In this document: piece after piece, positions 17,716 through 27,100 of the stretch | Layout of the letters: every line of letters begins with the position of its first letter | Numbering within the stretch: position 1 is the stretch's first letter | Assembly (NCBI RefSeq): GCF_016598485.1 | Contig: NZ_JAEMUW010000006.1 | Coordinates: 186,001-250,000 of the forward strand | Length of the DNA stretch: 64,000 bases | DNA from: Micromonospora coerulea | Lineage (GTDB): Bacteria; Actinomycetota; Actinomycetes; Mycobacteriales; Micromonosporaceae | Direction: 5' to 3' | Made by a program: the position numbers and the translations under genes | Notes under the pieces: generated by a model | Databases searched by the model: none | What the model was told of the DNA's origin: nothing | The model's input: only the letters and a program-made list of their open reading frames with translations

Positions 17716-19499
17716 CCACCAAGGTTGAGGCCGAGCTACCGGCGGAGAGCCCCGAGTCGACCTGGCGGACGCTGCGGCGAGGGCTGGCGCTGTCCCCGGA
17801 GCTGAAGACCGGGTTGGCCGCCACGGTGGCGCTGGCGCTGGTCTACATGATCGGGCGGGTGGCCGTCCCGGTCGCCGTCCAGCGCGGCATCGACCACGGC
17901 ATCGTTGGCGGCCTGGACCTGGGCGTGGTGTGGCGGGTGGTCGCGATCACCGGTGCCGTGCTGGTGGTCACCACGACCTGCGGCTACCTGATGATGCGCC
18001 GGCTCTTCACGGTCAGCGAGACCGCCCTGGCCGGGGTGCGCACCCGGGCGTTCCGGCACGTGCACGACCTGTCGATGCTGCATCAGCAGTCCGAGCGGCG
18101 CGGCTCGCTGGTCTCCCGGGTGACCAGCGATGTGGACCAGATCACCACGTTCCTCCAGTGGGGCGGCGTGATCCTGATCGTCAACCTCGGCCAGCTGGTG
18201 GTCACCACGATCGTCATGCTGGCGTACTCCTGGCAGCTCACCCTGGTGGTGCTCGTCGCGTTCGCGCCGGCGGTGCTGGTGATCCGGCTGCTCCAGCGCC
18301 GCCTCGCCGGGGCGTACGGCCTGGTGCGGCAGCGGACGGGCATGCTGCTCGGGACCATCGCGGAGAGCGTGGTGGGCGCGCCGGTGATCCGGTCGTACGG
18401 GATCGCCGGCCGGACGGCCCGGCGGCTGGACGCGGCGATCGAGGGGCAGCGGCACGCCCAGCAGCGGGCCATCCGGATCAGCATCCTGGGCAGCTCGGTC
18501 GGGGAACTGGCGGCCGGCCTGGCCCTGGCCGGCGTGGTCGTCGTCGGGGTCACCCTGGGGGTCGACCGGACCCTGTCGATCGGTCAGTTGACCGCGTTCC
18601 TGTTCCTGGTGACGCTCTTCATCCAGCCCGTGCAGATCGCCACCGAGGTGCTGAACGAGGCGCAGAACGCGATCGCCGGCTGGCGCCGGGTGCTGGACGT
18701 GCTGGACGTCGCCCCGGACGTGGCTGATCCGGGTGCGCAGGGGCGGGAGCTGCCCCCGGGGCCGCTGGACATCCGCTTCGCCGGGGTGACCTTCGCCTAC
18801 CCGGGCGGCCCGCCGGTGCTGCACGACGTCCGGCTGGAGATCCCGGCGAAGAGCCGGGTGGCCGTGGTCGGCGAGACCGGCAGCGGGAAGACCACCTTCG
18901 CCAAGCTGCTCACCCGGCTGATGGACCCGACCGCCGGCGAGGTGCTGCTCTCCGGGGTGCCACTGCGGCAGGTCCGGTTCGACTCGCTGCGCTCCCGCGT
19001 GGTGATGGTGCCGCAGGACGGCTTCCTCTTCGACGCCACGGTCGGGGAGAACGTCCGCTTCGCCCGGCCCGAGCTGACCGACGAGGAGCTCACCGCCGCC
19101 TTCACCGAGCTGGGCCTGGCCGACTGGCTGGACGGGTTGCCGTCGGGGCTGTACACCCCGGTCGGCGAGCGCGGCGAGGCGCTCAGCGTGGGGGAGCGGC
19201 AGCTCGTCGCGCTCGCCCGGGCGTACGTCGCCGACCCCGACCTGCTGGTGCTGGACGAGGCGACCAGCGCGGTCGACCCGGCCACCGAGGTCCGCCTCCA
19301 ACGGACCCTGGACGCGGTGACCCGGGGCCGGACCACCCTCGCCATCGCCCACCGGCTCTCCACCGCGCAGGCCGCCGACGAGGTGATCGTGGTGGACCGG
19401 GGCCGGATCGTGCAGCGCGGCCCGCACGACGAACTGGTCCGGGACCCGGAGTCGATCTACGGCCTGCTCTTCGCCTCCTGGCTGGAGCAGACCCGCTAG
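17712..19499 (+). CDS. ABC exporter half-transporter, catalytic subunit
   Basis: A 595-residue partner of the preceding gene, starting at a GTG that overlaps its stop (GTGA). Six helices occupy residues about 35-320. The NBD has Walker A VVGETGSGKTT, Walker B LLVLDEATSAVD with the catalytic Glu, and H-loop IAHRLST. Its signature is changed to LSVGERQL. Together the two chains give one consensus and one degenerate nucleotide site, as in TmrAB-like heterodimeric type IV exporters. No regulator is adjacent. Confidence 0.92.
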   Translation: MTTKVEAELPAESPESTWRTLRRGLALSPELKTGLAATVALALVYMIGRVAVPVAVQRGIDHGIVGGLDLGVVWRVVAITGAVLVVTTTCGYLMMRRLFTVSETALAGVRTRAFRHVHDLSMLHQQSERRGSLVSRVTSDVDQITTFLQWGGVILIVNLGQLVVTTIVMLAYSWQLTLVVLVAFAPAVLVIRLLQRRLAGAYGLVRQRTGMLLGTIAESVVGAPVIRSYGIAGRTARRLDAAIEGQRHAQQRAIRISILGSSVGELAAGLALAGVVVVGVTLGVDRTLSIGQLTAFLFLVTLFIQPVQIATEVLNEAQNAIAGWRRVLDVLDVAPDVADPGAQGRELPPGPLDIRFAGVTFAYPGGPPVLHDVRLEIPAKSRVAVVGETGSGKTTFAKLLTRLMDPTAGEVLLSGVPLRQVRFDSLRSRVVMVPQDGFLFDATVGENVRFARPELTDEELTAAFTELGLADWLDGLPSGLYTPVGERGEALSVGERQLVALARAYVADPDLLVLDEATSAVDPATEVRLQRTLDAVTRGRTTLAIAHRLSTAQAADEVIVVDRGRIVQRGPHDELVRDPESIYGLLFASWLEQTR

Positions 19500-19553
19500 G
19501 GGAGCGTTCCCACCCCGGCGCCGTGGGCGTTCCCCGGCCCGCGCCCGCTGTGC

Positions 19554-19611
19554 CCGGTGCGCGATATACCTCAGCGGCATGAATATGACTCTGAGGTATA
19601 TCGCGCCCGGG
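19554..19611. repeat. Long-stem palindromic repeat, family B
   Basis: GCGCGATATACCTCAG at 19559-19574 and its exact reverse complement at 19591-19606 form a perfect 16-bp stem with a 16-nt loop. Outer CCGG sequences extend the pairing. It lies between two convergent genes and could act as a terminator. A related copy in inverted orientation at 60746-60804 shows it belongs to a dispersed family. Its A/T-rich TATA-like core is unusual in this genome. Confidence 0.75.
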
Positions 19612-19634
19612 TCTGTCCGCCGCCGCGCCGCCGG

Positions 19635-20231
19635 TCAGGCGGCGACGTCGCCGGTGAGGTAGCGCTGCACGGTCGGGCCGATCGCCGCGACCAGGGTCTC
19701 CGGGTCGGCGGAGGCGACCGGCTCGAGCCGGATGACGTACCGCGTCATGGCCAGCCCGAGTAGCTGGGTGGCCACCAGTGAGCCGCGCAGCGGCAGCTCG
19801 GCCGGGTCGAGGTCGAGGTGGTCGAGGACCCGGCGGAGCACCTGGGTGACCAGGAACTCACGCATCAGCCGGGCCGTCCACTCGTTGTTGACCGCGGAGC
19901 GGAGCAGGCCGACCCCCGCCGTGCCGGCGGGGGAGTCCCACACGCCGAGGAAGGTGCGGACCAGCCGCCCACCGACGCCGTCGCGCTCGCCGGCCAGCAC
20001 GGTGGGCAGCAGCGCCGCCGGGTCGATCGGCACGCGCATCGCGGCCCGGAACAGCTCCTCCTTGGTGCCGAAGTAGTGGTGCACCAGGGCGGGGTCCACG
20101 CCGGCGGCGGTGGCGATGCTCCGGATCGAGGCGGCGTCGAAGCCCCGCTCGGCGAAGGCCGCCCGCGCCGCCGCCAGGATCGCCTCCCGGGTGTCCGGCT
20201 TGCCGGGCCGCCGACCGGTGCGCCGCGCCAT
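19635..20231 (-). CDS. TetR-family regulator of the ABC-2 efflux operon
   Basis: A 198-residue TetR protein. The N-terminal helix-turn-helix region is DTREAILAAARAAFAERGFDAASIRSIATAAGVDPALVHHYFGTKEEL (residues about 14-60 by family layout), with a C-terminal ligand domain. Its ATG overlaps the stop of the permease gene by one base, making it the third gene of a three-gene operon. A 22-bp dyad upstream of the first gene is its likely operator, so drug binding would relieve repression of the whole operon. Confidence 0.9.
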   Translation of the reverse strand: MARRTGRRPGKPDTREAILAAARAAFAERGFDAASIRSIATAAGVDPALVHHYFGTKEELFRAAMRVPIDPAALLPTVLAGERDGVGGRLVRTFLGVWDSPAGTAGVGLLRSAVNNEWTARLMREFLVTQVLRRVLDHLDLDPAELPLRGSLVATQLLGLAMTRYVIRLEPVASADPETLVAAIGPTVQRYLTGDVAA

Positions 20232-20986
20232 CACCCGCTGCGCCGACGCAGGGTGGCGGCGGCGAGCACCAGCGCCAGCACCGCGGCGCCGGCCACGATC
20301 GCGGTGTCCCGCCACATCGTCCCGGTCGGATCGGCGTGCGCGCCGACCTCCTGCAGGGCCTCCACCGCGTACGACAGGGGCAGCACGTCGCTGACCGCCT
20401 GGAGCCAGCCGGCCATCTCGCCGCGGGGCACGAAGAGCCCGCAGAGCAGCAGCTGGGGCGCCACCACGACCGGCATGAACTGCACGGCCTGGAACTCGGT
20501 GCGGGCGAAGGCGCTGCAGAACAGCCCCAGCGCGACGGCGAGCACGGCGTTCACCGCGGCGATCAGGATGACCAGCCCGCTGGCTCCCGCCGTCTCCAGC
20601 CCGAACAGCCAGTACGCCACCGCCGCGGCGACCGTCGCCTGCACCACGCCGGCCAGCCCGAACGCGATGCCGTAGCCGAAGAGCAGGTCCAGCTTCGCCA
20701 GCGGGGTGGTGAGCAGCCGTTCCAGCGTCCCGGTGGTGCGCTCGCGGAGCATCGCGATGCTGGTCACCAGGAACATGATGATGAACGGGAAGAAGCCCAG
20801 CATGATCAGGGCGATCCGGTCGAACGTCGACGGTTGGCCCGGCCGGACGGGCTGGTCGGCGTACATGTAATAGACCAGCGTCAGCAGCACCGTCGGCACC
20901 ACCACCAGCAGCGCGACCGTCCGCTTGTCGTGCCGCAGCTGGCGCAGGATGCGCCCGGTGGTGGCGGCCAGGATCCGGGGGTTCAT
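20231..20986 (-). CDS. ABC-2 type efflux permease
   Basis: A 251-residue ABC-2 permease with six predicted helices. The first follows KRTVALLVVVPTVLLTLVYY, and the family motif RERTTGTLERLLTTPL lies near residue 90. Such permeases pair with a separate DrrA-like ATPase to export lipids or drugs such as anthracyclines. The ATG at 20986 overlaps the upstream ATPase gene by 4 nt (ATGA), and the stop overlaps the tetR start. Confidence 0.9.
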   Translation of the reverse strand: MNPRILAATTGRILRQLRHDKRTVALLVVVPTVLLTLVYYMYADQPVRPGQPSTFDRIALIMLGFFPFIIMFLVTSIAMLRERTTGTLERLLTTPLAKLDLLFGYGIAFGLAGVVQATVAAAVAYWLFGLETAGASGLVILIAAVNAVLAVALGLFCSAFARTEFQAVQFMPVVVAPQLLLCGLFVPRGEMAGWLQAVSDVLPLSYAVEALQEVGAHADPTGTMWRDTAIVAGAAVLALVLAAATLRRRSG

Positions 20987-21729
20987 GACTTCTCCGCACC
21001 GGCGGCGCCGTCGCGGCCCGCCTCGTTCGCCCTGATCAGTCGGAGGAACGCCGTCTCCAGGTCCTCGACGCCGGTGGCCGCGCGCACCGCGTCCGGGGTG
21101 TCGTCGGCGACCAGCCGGCCCTCCCGGATGAGCAGCAGCCGGTCGCAGCGGGCGGCCTCGTCCATCACGTGGCTGGAGACCAGCAGCGTGGTGCCGGCCG
21201 CGGCCATGGCGTGGAACTGGGCCCACAGGTCGGCCCGGAGCACCGGGTCCTGGCCCACGGTCGGCTCGTCGAGGATGACCAGCTCCGGATCGCCGACCAG
21301 GGCGCAGGCCAGCGAGGCGCGGCTGCGCTGGCCGCCGGAGAGGGTGCCGACGAGGTGGCCGGCGGCGGCGCCCAGCCCGACGTCGGTGACCGCCCGGTCG
21401 GCCTCGACGTGGCCCCGGCCGTGCAGGGCGGCGAAGTAGCGCGCGTTCTCCCGCACGGTCAGGTCGGCGTAGACGCTGGGGGCCTGGGTCAGGTAGCCGA
21501 CCCGGCGGCGCAGCTCCGGCGCCCCGGCCGGCCGGCCGAGCACGGTGACCGTGCCCGACGTGATGGTCTGCACCCCGACGATCGCCCGCATCAGGGTGGT
21601 CTTGCCGCTGCCGCTCGGGCCGAGCAGCCCGGTGACCGCGCCGCGTGGCACCGCGCAGCTGATGCTCCGCAGCACCGGCCGCCCGCCCCGTTCGACGACC
21701 AGGTCACGGACCGAGACCGCGTCCTCCAT
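20983..21729 (-). CDS. ABC-2 efflux ATP-binding protein (DrrA/NodI-like)
   Basis: A 248-residue ATPase with Walker A LLGPSGSGKTTLMRAI, Q-loop YLTQAPSVYADLT, signature LSGGQRSR, Walker B LVILDEPTVGQD and H-loop VSSHVMDEA. The ATG at 21729 is chosen because GGAGGCGG precedes it at good spacing; in-frame ATGs at 21747 and 21750 lack this. It is the first gene of the ATPase-permease-TetR operon. The promoter reads TTGCGC-N17-TAGCGT on the minus strand. Confidence 0.92.
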   Translation of the reverse strand: MEDAVSVRDLVVERGGRPVLRSISCAVPRGAVTGLLGPSGSGKTTLMRAIVGVQTITSGTVTVLGRPAGAPELRRRVGYLTQAPSVYADLTVRENARYFAALHGRGHVEADRAVTDVGLGAAAGHLVGTLSGGQRSRASLACALVGDPELVILDEPTVGQDPVLRADLWAQFHAMAAAGTTLLVSSHVMDEAARCDRLLLIREGRLVADDTPDAVRAATGVEDLETAFLRLIRANEAGRDGAAGAEKS

Positions 21730-21752
21730 CGTCCGCCTCCAATTCATCATTT

Positions 21753-21777
21753 GTTGAACTCAACGCTAGATGAGTTC
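21753..21777. promoter_or_regulatory. TetR-type operator over the efflux promoter
   Basis: GAACTCA (21756-21762), 8 nt, then TGAGTTC (21771-21777) is a perfect 22-bp dyad of the size bound by TetR dimers. It covers the -10 (TAGCGT) and spacer of the leftward efflux promoter. A smaller nested palindrome GTTGAACTCAAC lies at 21753-21764. The probable ligand-responsive repressor is the TetR at the end of the same operon. Confidence 0.6.
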
Positions 21778-21794
21778 CTTCTGGTGCGCAACGG

Positions 21795-21815
21795 TTGACT
21801 TCGAGTGCGCTCGAA
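21795..21815 (+). promoter_or_regulatory. MerR-type promoter/operator
   Basis: TTGACT at 21795-21800 is a near-consensus -35. It is followed at once by TTCGAGTGCGCTCGAA (21800-21815), with 6-bp arms around TGCG. A dyad directly after the -35 is the hallmark of MerR-activated promoters, where the regulator remodels an over-long spacer. No good -10 is visible, which fits activator dependence. Confidence 0.6.
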
Positions 21816-21831
21816 CTGAAAGCCTGGGTGG

Positions 21832-22221
21832 GTGGACATCAGCACGCGGGAGACGAGCCTCACCGTCGGTGAGGCGGCGGAACGGGTCGGCCTGAGCACC
21901 TACACGCTGCGCTGGTACGAGCAGGAAGGGCTGGTTGCCCCGGTCGGCCGGGACTCCGCCGGCCGGCGCCGCTACACCGAGGGCGACGTCAACTGGTTGT
22001 TCCTGCTCACCCGGCTGCGCCGCACCGGGATGCCGGTCCGGGACATGCGCCGCTACGCCGAGCTGGCCCGACAGGGCGACCGGACGCTCGGCGCCCGGCG
22101 GGCGCTCTTCGAGGCGCACCGCGCCCGGGTGCTGGCCCGGATGGCCGAGCTGGAGGAGGACCTGAAGGTGCTCGACTACAAGATCGACGCGTACCGCAGG
22201 GCGGAGGAGGAGAACGCATGA
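21832..22221 (+). CDS. MerR-family transcriptional regulator
   Basis: A 129-residue MerR protein. Residues about 9-75 form the winged helix ([26 protein letters not shown], then [24 protein letters not shown]), and residues 80-129 form the dimerisation coiled coil ending [12 protein letters not shown]. It has no metal-binding cysteines. It resembles the AdhR-like group that regulates aldehyde or reductase genes. The stop overlaps the ATG of the aldo/keto reductase, its probable target, and the upstream dyad promoter should be autoregulated. Confidence 0.92.
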   Translation: MDISTRETSLTVGEAAERVGLSTYTLRWYEQEGLVAPVGRDSAGRRRYTEGDVNWLFLLTRLRRTGMPVRDMRRYAELARQGDRTLGARRALFEAHRARVLARMAELEEDLKVLDYKIDAYRRAEEENA

Positions 22222-23222
22222 TCCGGCGACGAGTGGGCGCCACCGGTCCGGAGGTCTCGGCCATCGGGCTGGGCTGCATGGGGATGAGCTTCGCGTACGG
22301 CGGGGCCGACGACGCCGAGTCGACCCGGACCCTGCACCGGGCCCTCGACCTCGGCGTCAACCACCTGGACACGGCCGACATGTACGGCTTCGGGGCGAAC
22401 GAACGGCTGCTCGCCCCGGTGGTCCGGGCGCGCCGGGACGAGGTCTTCCTGGCTACCAAGTTCGGCAACCGGACCGGCGGCGACAGCTTCGGCGGCACCG
22501 GCACCCCGGGCGCCTACGTGGATAGCAGCGCCGCTTGGGCCCGGGAGGCCTGCGACGCCTCGCTGAGCCGGCTCGGCGTGGACACCATCGACCTGTACTA
22601 CCTGCACCGGCGCAACCCGCAGACCCCGATCGAGGAGACCGTCGGCGCGCTGGCCGACCTCGTCGCGGCCGGCAAGGTGCGGTTCATCGGCCTGTCGGAG
22701 GTGAGCCCGCGGACGCTGCGCGCGGCGCACGCGGTGCACCCGATCTCGGCCGTGCAGATGGAGTACTCGCTGTTCAGCCGGGACGTCGAGGGGGGGATGC
22801 TGGCCACCTGCCGGGAGCTGGGGGTGTCCCTGGTGGCGTACTCGCCGGTCGGGCGGGGGCTGCTGACCGGGGCGATCACCAGCCGCGACCAGCTCGCTCC
22901 GGACGACTGGCGCACGACCGTGCCACGCTTCGCCGAGGACAACCTGGCGGCCAACCTGCGGCTGGTGGACGCGGTCCGCACGGTCGCCGGCGAGATCGGC
23001 TGCACGCCCGCCCAGGCGGCGCTCGCCTGGCTGCTGGCCCAGGGTGAGGACATCCTCCCGATCCCCGGTACCAAGCGGGTCCGCTACCTGGAGGAGAACG
23101 CGGCGGCGATGGACGTCGCGCTCACCGCCGCGCAGCGGGCCCGGCTGAGCGAGGCGGTGCCGGCCGGGGCGGTCGCCGGGGAAAGGTATACCGCGGCAGG
23201 AATGCGAACCGTCGGGCACTAG
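22218..23222 (+). CDS. Aldo/keto reductase
   Basis: A 334-residue NADPH-dependent aldo/keto reductase, (beta/alpha)8. The catalytic tetrad region is visible: HLDTADMYG (Asp, Tyr), FLATKFGNR (Lys) and [10 protein letters not shown] (His). The C-terminal [13 protein letters not shown] binds the cofactor phosphate. The protein belongs to the group typically controlled by an adjacent MerR, overlapping by 4 nt here. It likely reduces reactive aldehydes or quinones; the true substrate is not deducible. Confidence 0.92.
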   Translation: MIRRRVGATGPEVSAIGLGCMGMSFAYGGADDAESTRTLHRALDLGVNHLDTADMYGFGANERLLAPVVRARRDEVFLATKFGNRTGGDSFGGTGTPGAYVDSSAAWAREACDASLSRLGVDTIDLYYLHRRNPQTPIEETVGALADLVAAGKVRFIGLSEVSPRTLRAAHAVHPISAVQMEYSLFSRDVEGGMLATCRELGVSLVAYSPVGRGLLTGAITSRDQLAPDDWRTTVPRFAEDNLAANLRLVDAVRTVAGEIGCTPAQAALAWLLAQGEDILPIPGTKRVRYLEENAAAMDVALTAAQRARLSEAVPAGAVAGERYTAAGMRTVGH

Positions 23223-23291
23223 CCTGCGCACCGGACACTGCGTCCGCCATCGGTCATTGCACACGGTTCGGACGTCGGGCACGATGTCGCG

Positions 23292-24710
23292 GTGGGTCCC
23301 GCTCCGTTGCCCGAGACCGGTTTCCTCGACGACTGGGCCGCCCGCCTGCGGCAGGGCGCCGACCCTCCCGTCGTCGGCATCATGCTGCGCGGCAGTCACG
23401 CCCGGCGGGGCGCCACCGAACACAGCGACGTCGACCTCGACGTGCTCGTCGACGTCGCCGACCGTTTCGCCGGCGACTGGTCCACCCACGATCGGTCCGC
23501 CGCCCCTGAGCCCGGGGCGGCGGACTGGCCGGCCACCACGCCGGGTGACGGGCCCGCCGGCGGTCCGCCCGCCCGGGCATACGCCGCCCGACGGGCCTTC
23601 CTGGCCGAGTTCGAGGGCCGGCTGGTGCACGTCTCGGTGGCCGCCCGGGACGTCCGCTCCTGGGTGCACCGGCTCGGCGAGCCGGCCGACTGGGCCTTCG
23701 GCCTCCCGGTGACCGCGCCGGCCCGGCTGATCTGGGCGGTGCCCGAATGGCGGCGCCGGATCGACCTGCCGGTGCTCTGCCAGCCGGCCGACGAGCCCCG
23801 GTTGGAGGACCTGATCGCGACCCTCGGCAAGGTCGCCGGCGCCCGCTGGGCGGACGACCCGCGCGGCGTCCGGCTGGCCGCCGCCGACCTGGCCCGGCTC
23901 TGCCCGTCGGTGCTCCGGCCGGCCAACCCGTCGGTCCGGGTGGCCTCCCGCCGGGGCGCCCTCACCGCCGTGCTCGACCTGCCGGTGGCCCCGCCCGGCT
24001 ATCGCGACGACATGCTGCTCTGCCTGGGCCTGCGACCCGGTTCCGTCGCGGAGGTGAGCGTGGCCGCCGGCCGGCTGGTGACCGGGATCGTGCCGCTGGT
24101 CCGCCCGTACGCCGAAGAGATCGCCGCGGTGGCTGGCGCGGACCTGGCGGAGGCGCTGCTGGACGGCCGGCTGGACCGCTACCTGGCCCAGTTGACCCGC
24201 GCCGTCGCGGGGGCCGGGTCCGGCCCTCGGGACACGTCGCCGGTCCCCGCGCCGCGTGCGGGACAATGGCTCACTGTGCCCGCCTCTGACGCGCCGCCGA
24301 CCGGCGCCCCCGCCACCGCCGGTGAACCCGCGGCCCCCGCCCCGGTCCGCCCGTCCCGGCTCGACCCGGCCATCGCCGCCCGGTTGCGCCGCACCCCCGA
24401 CGGCCTGGTGGCCGCGGTGGTGCGCCAGCACGACTCGGGTGAGGTGCTGATGGTCGCCTGGATGGACGACGAGGCGCTGCACCGCACCCTCACCACCGGT
24501 CGGGCCACCTACTGGTCGCGCAGCCGGCAGGAGTACTGGGTCAAGGGCGCCACCTCCGGCCACCACCAGTACGTCCGCTCGGTCGCCCTGGACTGCGACG
24601 GCGACGCCCTGCTGGTGAGCGTCGACCAGGTGGGTGCGGCCTGCCACACCGGGCACCGGACCTGCTTCTTCACCGAGCTGCCGGTGACTGCCGCGGAGGC
24701 GACCTCATGA
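23292..24710 (+). CDS. hisI: Nucleotidyltransferase-like domain fused to phosphoribosyl-AMP cyclohydrolase
   Basis: One uninterrupted 472-codon frame. Residues about 1-230 form a polymerase-beta-type nucleotidyltransferase domain ([22 protein letters not shown], that is GS then DVDLD). Residues about 330-472 are a complete HisI. A 60-residue Ala/Pro linker joins them. Either this is a true fusion, or HisI is made from its own GTG at 24276 and the upstream ORF merely reads through. No stop codon separates them. The substrate of the first domain is unknown. The last 4 nt overlap the trpE start. Confidence 0.7.
   Translation: MGPAPLPETGFLDDWAARLRQGADPPVVGIMLRGSHARRGATEHSDVDLDVLVDVADRFAGDWSTHDRSAAPEPGAADWPATTPGDGPAGGPPARAYAARRAFLAEFEGRLVHVSVAARDVRSWVHRLGEPADWAFGLPVTAPARLIWAVPEWRRRIDLPVLCQPADEPRLEDLIATLGKVAGARWADDPRGVRLAAADLARLCPSVLRPANPSVRVASRRGALTAVLDLPVAPPGYRDDMLLCLGLRPGSVAEVSVAAGRLVTGIVPLVRPYAEEIAAVAGADLAEALLDGRLDRYLAQLTRAVAGAGSGPRDTSPVPAPRAGQWLTVPASDAPPTGAPATAGEPAAPAPVRPSRLDPAIAARLRRTPDGLVAAVVRQHDSGEVLMVAWMDDEALHRTLTTGRATYWSRSRQEYWVKGATSGHHQYVRSVALDCDGDALLVSVDQVGAACHTGHRTCFFTELPVTAAEATS
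24276..24710 (+). CDS. hisI: Phosphoribosyl-AMP cyclohydrolase (internal-start form)
   Basis: A 144-residue HisI read from GTG 24276 matches the usual length of stand-alone enzymes. It opens the adenine ring of phosphoribosyl-AMP. The Mg site DCDGDALL, the Zn ligands in [11 protein letters not shown] and the signature [20 protein letters not shown] are intact. GACAAT at 24262-24267, 8 nt before this GTG, resembles a -10 for a leaderless transcript, so hisI-trpE may have their own promoter inside the longer frame. The stop overlaps the ATG of trpE. Confidence 0.8.
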   Translation: MPASDAPPTGAPATAGEPAAPAPVRPSRLDPAIAARLRRTPDGLVAAVVRQHDSGEVLMVAWMDDEALHRTLTTGRATYWSRSRQEYWVKGATSGHHQYVRSVALDCDGDALLVSVDQVGAACHTGHRTCFFTELPVTAAEATS

Positions 24711-26260
24711 CCGACGGCGCGGTCAGCCCCGACGAGGCGGCCTTCACCGACCTGGCGGCCCGCTGGCGGGTCGTACCGGTCACCCGGCGGCTGCTCGCCG
24801 ACGCCGAGACCCCGGTCGGGGTCTACCGCAAGCTCGCCGGCGGCCCCGGCACCTTCCTGCTGGAGTCGGCCGAGCAGGGCGTCGGCTCGGCCGGGATGGC
24901 CTGGTCCCGGTACTCCTTCATCGGCGTCCGCAGCAGCGCCACCCTGACCGAACGGGACGGCGCCGCGGTCTGGACCGGCGAGCCACCGGCCGGCCTGCCC
25001 GTCGACGGCGACCCGGTCCGGGTGCTGCGGGAGACGGTCGCGGCCCTCGGCGGGCCGGCCTGGGACCCGGCCAGCGGCATGCCACCGCTGACCGGCGGCA
25101 TGGTCGGCTATCTCGGGTACGACCTGGTCCGCCGCTTCGAACGGCTCCCCGAGCTGACCGAGGACGACCTCGGCGTGCCCGAGCTCGGCATGATGCTCGC
25201 CACCGATCTGGTGGTGCTCGACCACTACGACGGTTCGGCGACCCTGGTCGCCAACGCGATCCTGCCGCCGCCGGACGCGCCGGACCGGGCGCCCCTGATC
25301 GCCGCGGCGTACCACCACGCGGTGGGTCGGCTCGACGCGATGACCACGGCGTTGTCCCGACCGATTCCGCCCATGATCTCGACCGTCGACCGGCCGCCGG
25401 CCGGCGAGGTGGTCAGCCGTACGCCCGACGGCGGGTATCCGAAGGCCGTAGAGGCGGCCAAGGAGGCGATCCGGGCCGGCGAGTGCTTCCAGATCGTGCT
25501 GGCCCAGCGGTTCGAGCGCGAGACGCACGCCGACCCGCTCGACGTCTACCGGGTGCTGCGCACCACCAACCCCAGCCCGTACATGTACCTGCTGCGCTTC
25601 GACGGCTTCGACATCGTCGGCTCCTCGCCGGAGGCGCACCTGAAGGTCAGCACCGGCGCGGACGGCCGCCGCCGGGCGCTGCTGCACCCGATCGCCGGGA
25701 CCCGCCCGCGCGGCGACAGTCCGGAGGCCGACGCCCGGCTCGCCGCCGAACTGCTCGCCGACCCGAAGGAGCGCTCCGAGCACGTGATGCTGGTCGACCT
25801 GGGCCGCAACGACCTGGGCCGGGTCTGCCGGCCGGGCACCGTCGAGGTCCCCGAGTTCGCCACCATCGAGCGGTACAGCCACGTCATGCACATCGTCTCC
25901 ACCGTGGTCGGCGAGCTGCGGGAGGAGCACAGCGCCTTCGACGCGCTCGCCGCCACCTTCCCGGCCGGCACCCTCTCCGGCGCGCCCAAGGTGCGGGCCA
26001 TGGAGATCATCGAGGAGCTGGAGCCGGTCCGGCGGGGCCTCTACGGCGGCACGGTCGGCTACTTCGGCTTCGGCGGTGACCTCGACATGGCGATCGCCAT
26101 CCGCACCGCGATGATCCGCGACGGGCGGGCGTACGTGCAGGCCGGGGCGGGCGTGGTGGCCGATTCCGATCCCGCCGCGGAGGACCGGGAGACCCGGAAC
26201 AAGGCCGCCGCGGTGCTCGCCGCTATCGCCGCCGCCGAGACGCTCCGGGCCGCCCGATGA
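24707..26260 (+). CDS. trpE: Anthranilate synthase component I
   Basis: A 517-residue chorismate-utilising enzyme that makes anthranilate with a glutaminase partner (trpG, not in this window). The N-terminal domain contains LLESAEQG and SRYSFIG, where the Ser contributes to Trp feedback inhibition. The C-terminal domain has [34 protein letters not shown] and [12 protein letters not shown], the chorismate/Mg motifs. The ATG overlaps the hisI stop (ATGA), and the next gene overlaps by 4 nt. No leader peptide with Trp codons can precede it in this arrangement. Confidence 0.96.
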   Translation: MTDGAVSPDEAAFTDLAARWRVVPVTRRLLADAETPVGVYRKLAGGPGTFLLESAEQGVGSAGMAWSRYSFIGVRSSATLTERDGAAVWTGEPPAGLPVDGDPVRVLRETVAALGGPAWDPASGMPPLTGGMVGYLGYDLVRRFERLPELTEDDLGVPELGMMLATDLVVLDHYDGSATLVANAILPPPDAPDRAPLIAAAYHHAVGRLDAMTTALSRPIPPMISTVDRPPAGEVVSRTPDGGYPKAVEAAKEAIRAGECFQIVLAQRFERETHADPLDVYRVLRTTNPSPYMYLLRFDGFDIVGSSPEAHLKVSTGADGRRRALLHPIAGTRPRGDSPEADARLAAELLADPKERSEHVMLVDLGRNDLGRVCRPGTVEVPEFATIERYSHVMHIVSTVVGELREEHSAFDALAATFPAGTLSGAPKVRAMEIIEELEPVRRGLYGGTVGYFGFGGDLDMAIAIRTAMIRDGRAYVQAGAGVVADSDPAAEDRETRNKAAAVLAAIAAAETLRAAR

Positions 26261-26832
26261 GCGATCCGACGTCGACCGCCGCGCCGGCCGTGCGGCGGCG
26301 GCGCGAGCTGACGTACGCGGTGCTGTTCTGCCTGGCCGGGGCGGGCCTGGCGTACTGGGCGGCGACCCGGACCTGGTCGGTCGAGCTGACCGACCGCGGC
26401 GCGCTGCCGCCGTCCCGGCGGGCCCGCAGCGGCGCGGACCTGGTGCCGTGGGTCTCCGCGCTGGCGCTGGTCGCGCTGGCCGGCGGTGGGGCGGTGCTGG
26501 CCACCCGGGGCCGGGCCCGGCGCCTGCTGGGTGGGCTGCTGACCCTGCTCGGTCTGGCGGTGGCGGCCGGCGGCGGATACGGCCTCGCGGCCGCCTTCGG
26601 CGGCGAGGTCAGCCGGCAGTGGCCCGCGCTCTGCCTGGTCGGCGGGCTGCTCACCGCGGCCGGTGGGCTGGTCACCGCGCTGCGCGGCGGCGACTGGCCG
26701 GCGATGGGCGCCCGCTACGAGCGGCCGGTCCCGACGGCGCAGCCGACGGCGACGGACGGCCCGGCGGTCGGCCGGGGGACTCGGGACGCCTGGGACGCGC
26801 TCGACCGGGGTGAGGACCCGACGGTCAGCTGA
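26257..26832 (+). CDS. Trp-biosynthesis-associated membrane protein (TIGR02234)
   Basis: A 191-residue protein with four membrane helices (about residues 21-38, 62-82, 90-112 and 125-143). AYWAATRTWSVEL follows the first helix. The C-terminal 45 residues are soluble and end with RDAWDALDRGEDPT. This family is encoded next to trpE in many actinobacteria. The function is unknown; a Trp transport or regulatory role is only suggested by synteny. It overlaps trpE by 4 nt and the next, opposite gene by 8 nt. Confidence 0.88.
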   Translation: MSDPTSTAAPAVRRRRELTYAVLFCLAGAGLAYWAATRTWSVELTDRGALPPSRRARSGADLVPWVSALALVALAGGGAVLATRGRARRLLGGLLTLLGLAVAAGGGYGLAAAFGGEVSRQWPALCLVGGLLTAAGGLVTALRGGDWPAMGARYERPVPTAQPTATDGPAVGRGTRDAWDALDRGEDPTVS

Positions 26833-27100
26833 CCGGCTCGGGGTGCCGCACCTCGCGGCGCTCCCGCGCGGCGGCGCGGGCCGCGGTCAGCTCGGCGACC
26901 AGGCGGTCCAGCTCCCGGCGCTGCTCGGCGCGGGCCCGGTCGGCGCAGACCGCCTCCCAGGCGTTGCCGCGGGCGGTGCGCGTCCGGCCGTCGCCGACCA
27001 TCGCCCGTTCCAGGGTGTCCACCACGCCGACCGCCAGCGAGGCGACGGTCCGGGAGATGGTGGTGAGTCGGAGGGTCGGGTTGGGCCCGTTGGTGCTCAT
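26825..27100 (-). CDS. Conserved small protein, opposite strand in the trp locus
   Basis: A 91-residue protein with a semi-hydrophobic N-terminal half (LTTISRTVASLAVGVVDTLERAMVG) and a charged helical C-terminal half rich in Arg and Ala (RARAEQRRELDRLVAELTAARAAARERRE), probably coiled coil. The ATG at 27100 begins MSTNGPN. It converges on the TIGR02234 gene with an 8-nt overlap. No family is recognised. It splits the trp cluster into trpE and trpCBA parts. Confidence 0.55.
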   Translation of the reverse strand: MSTNGPNPTLRLTTISRTVASLAVGVVDTLERAMVGDGRTRTARGNAWEAVCADRARAEQRRELDRLVAELTAARAAARERREVRHPEPVS

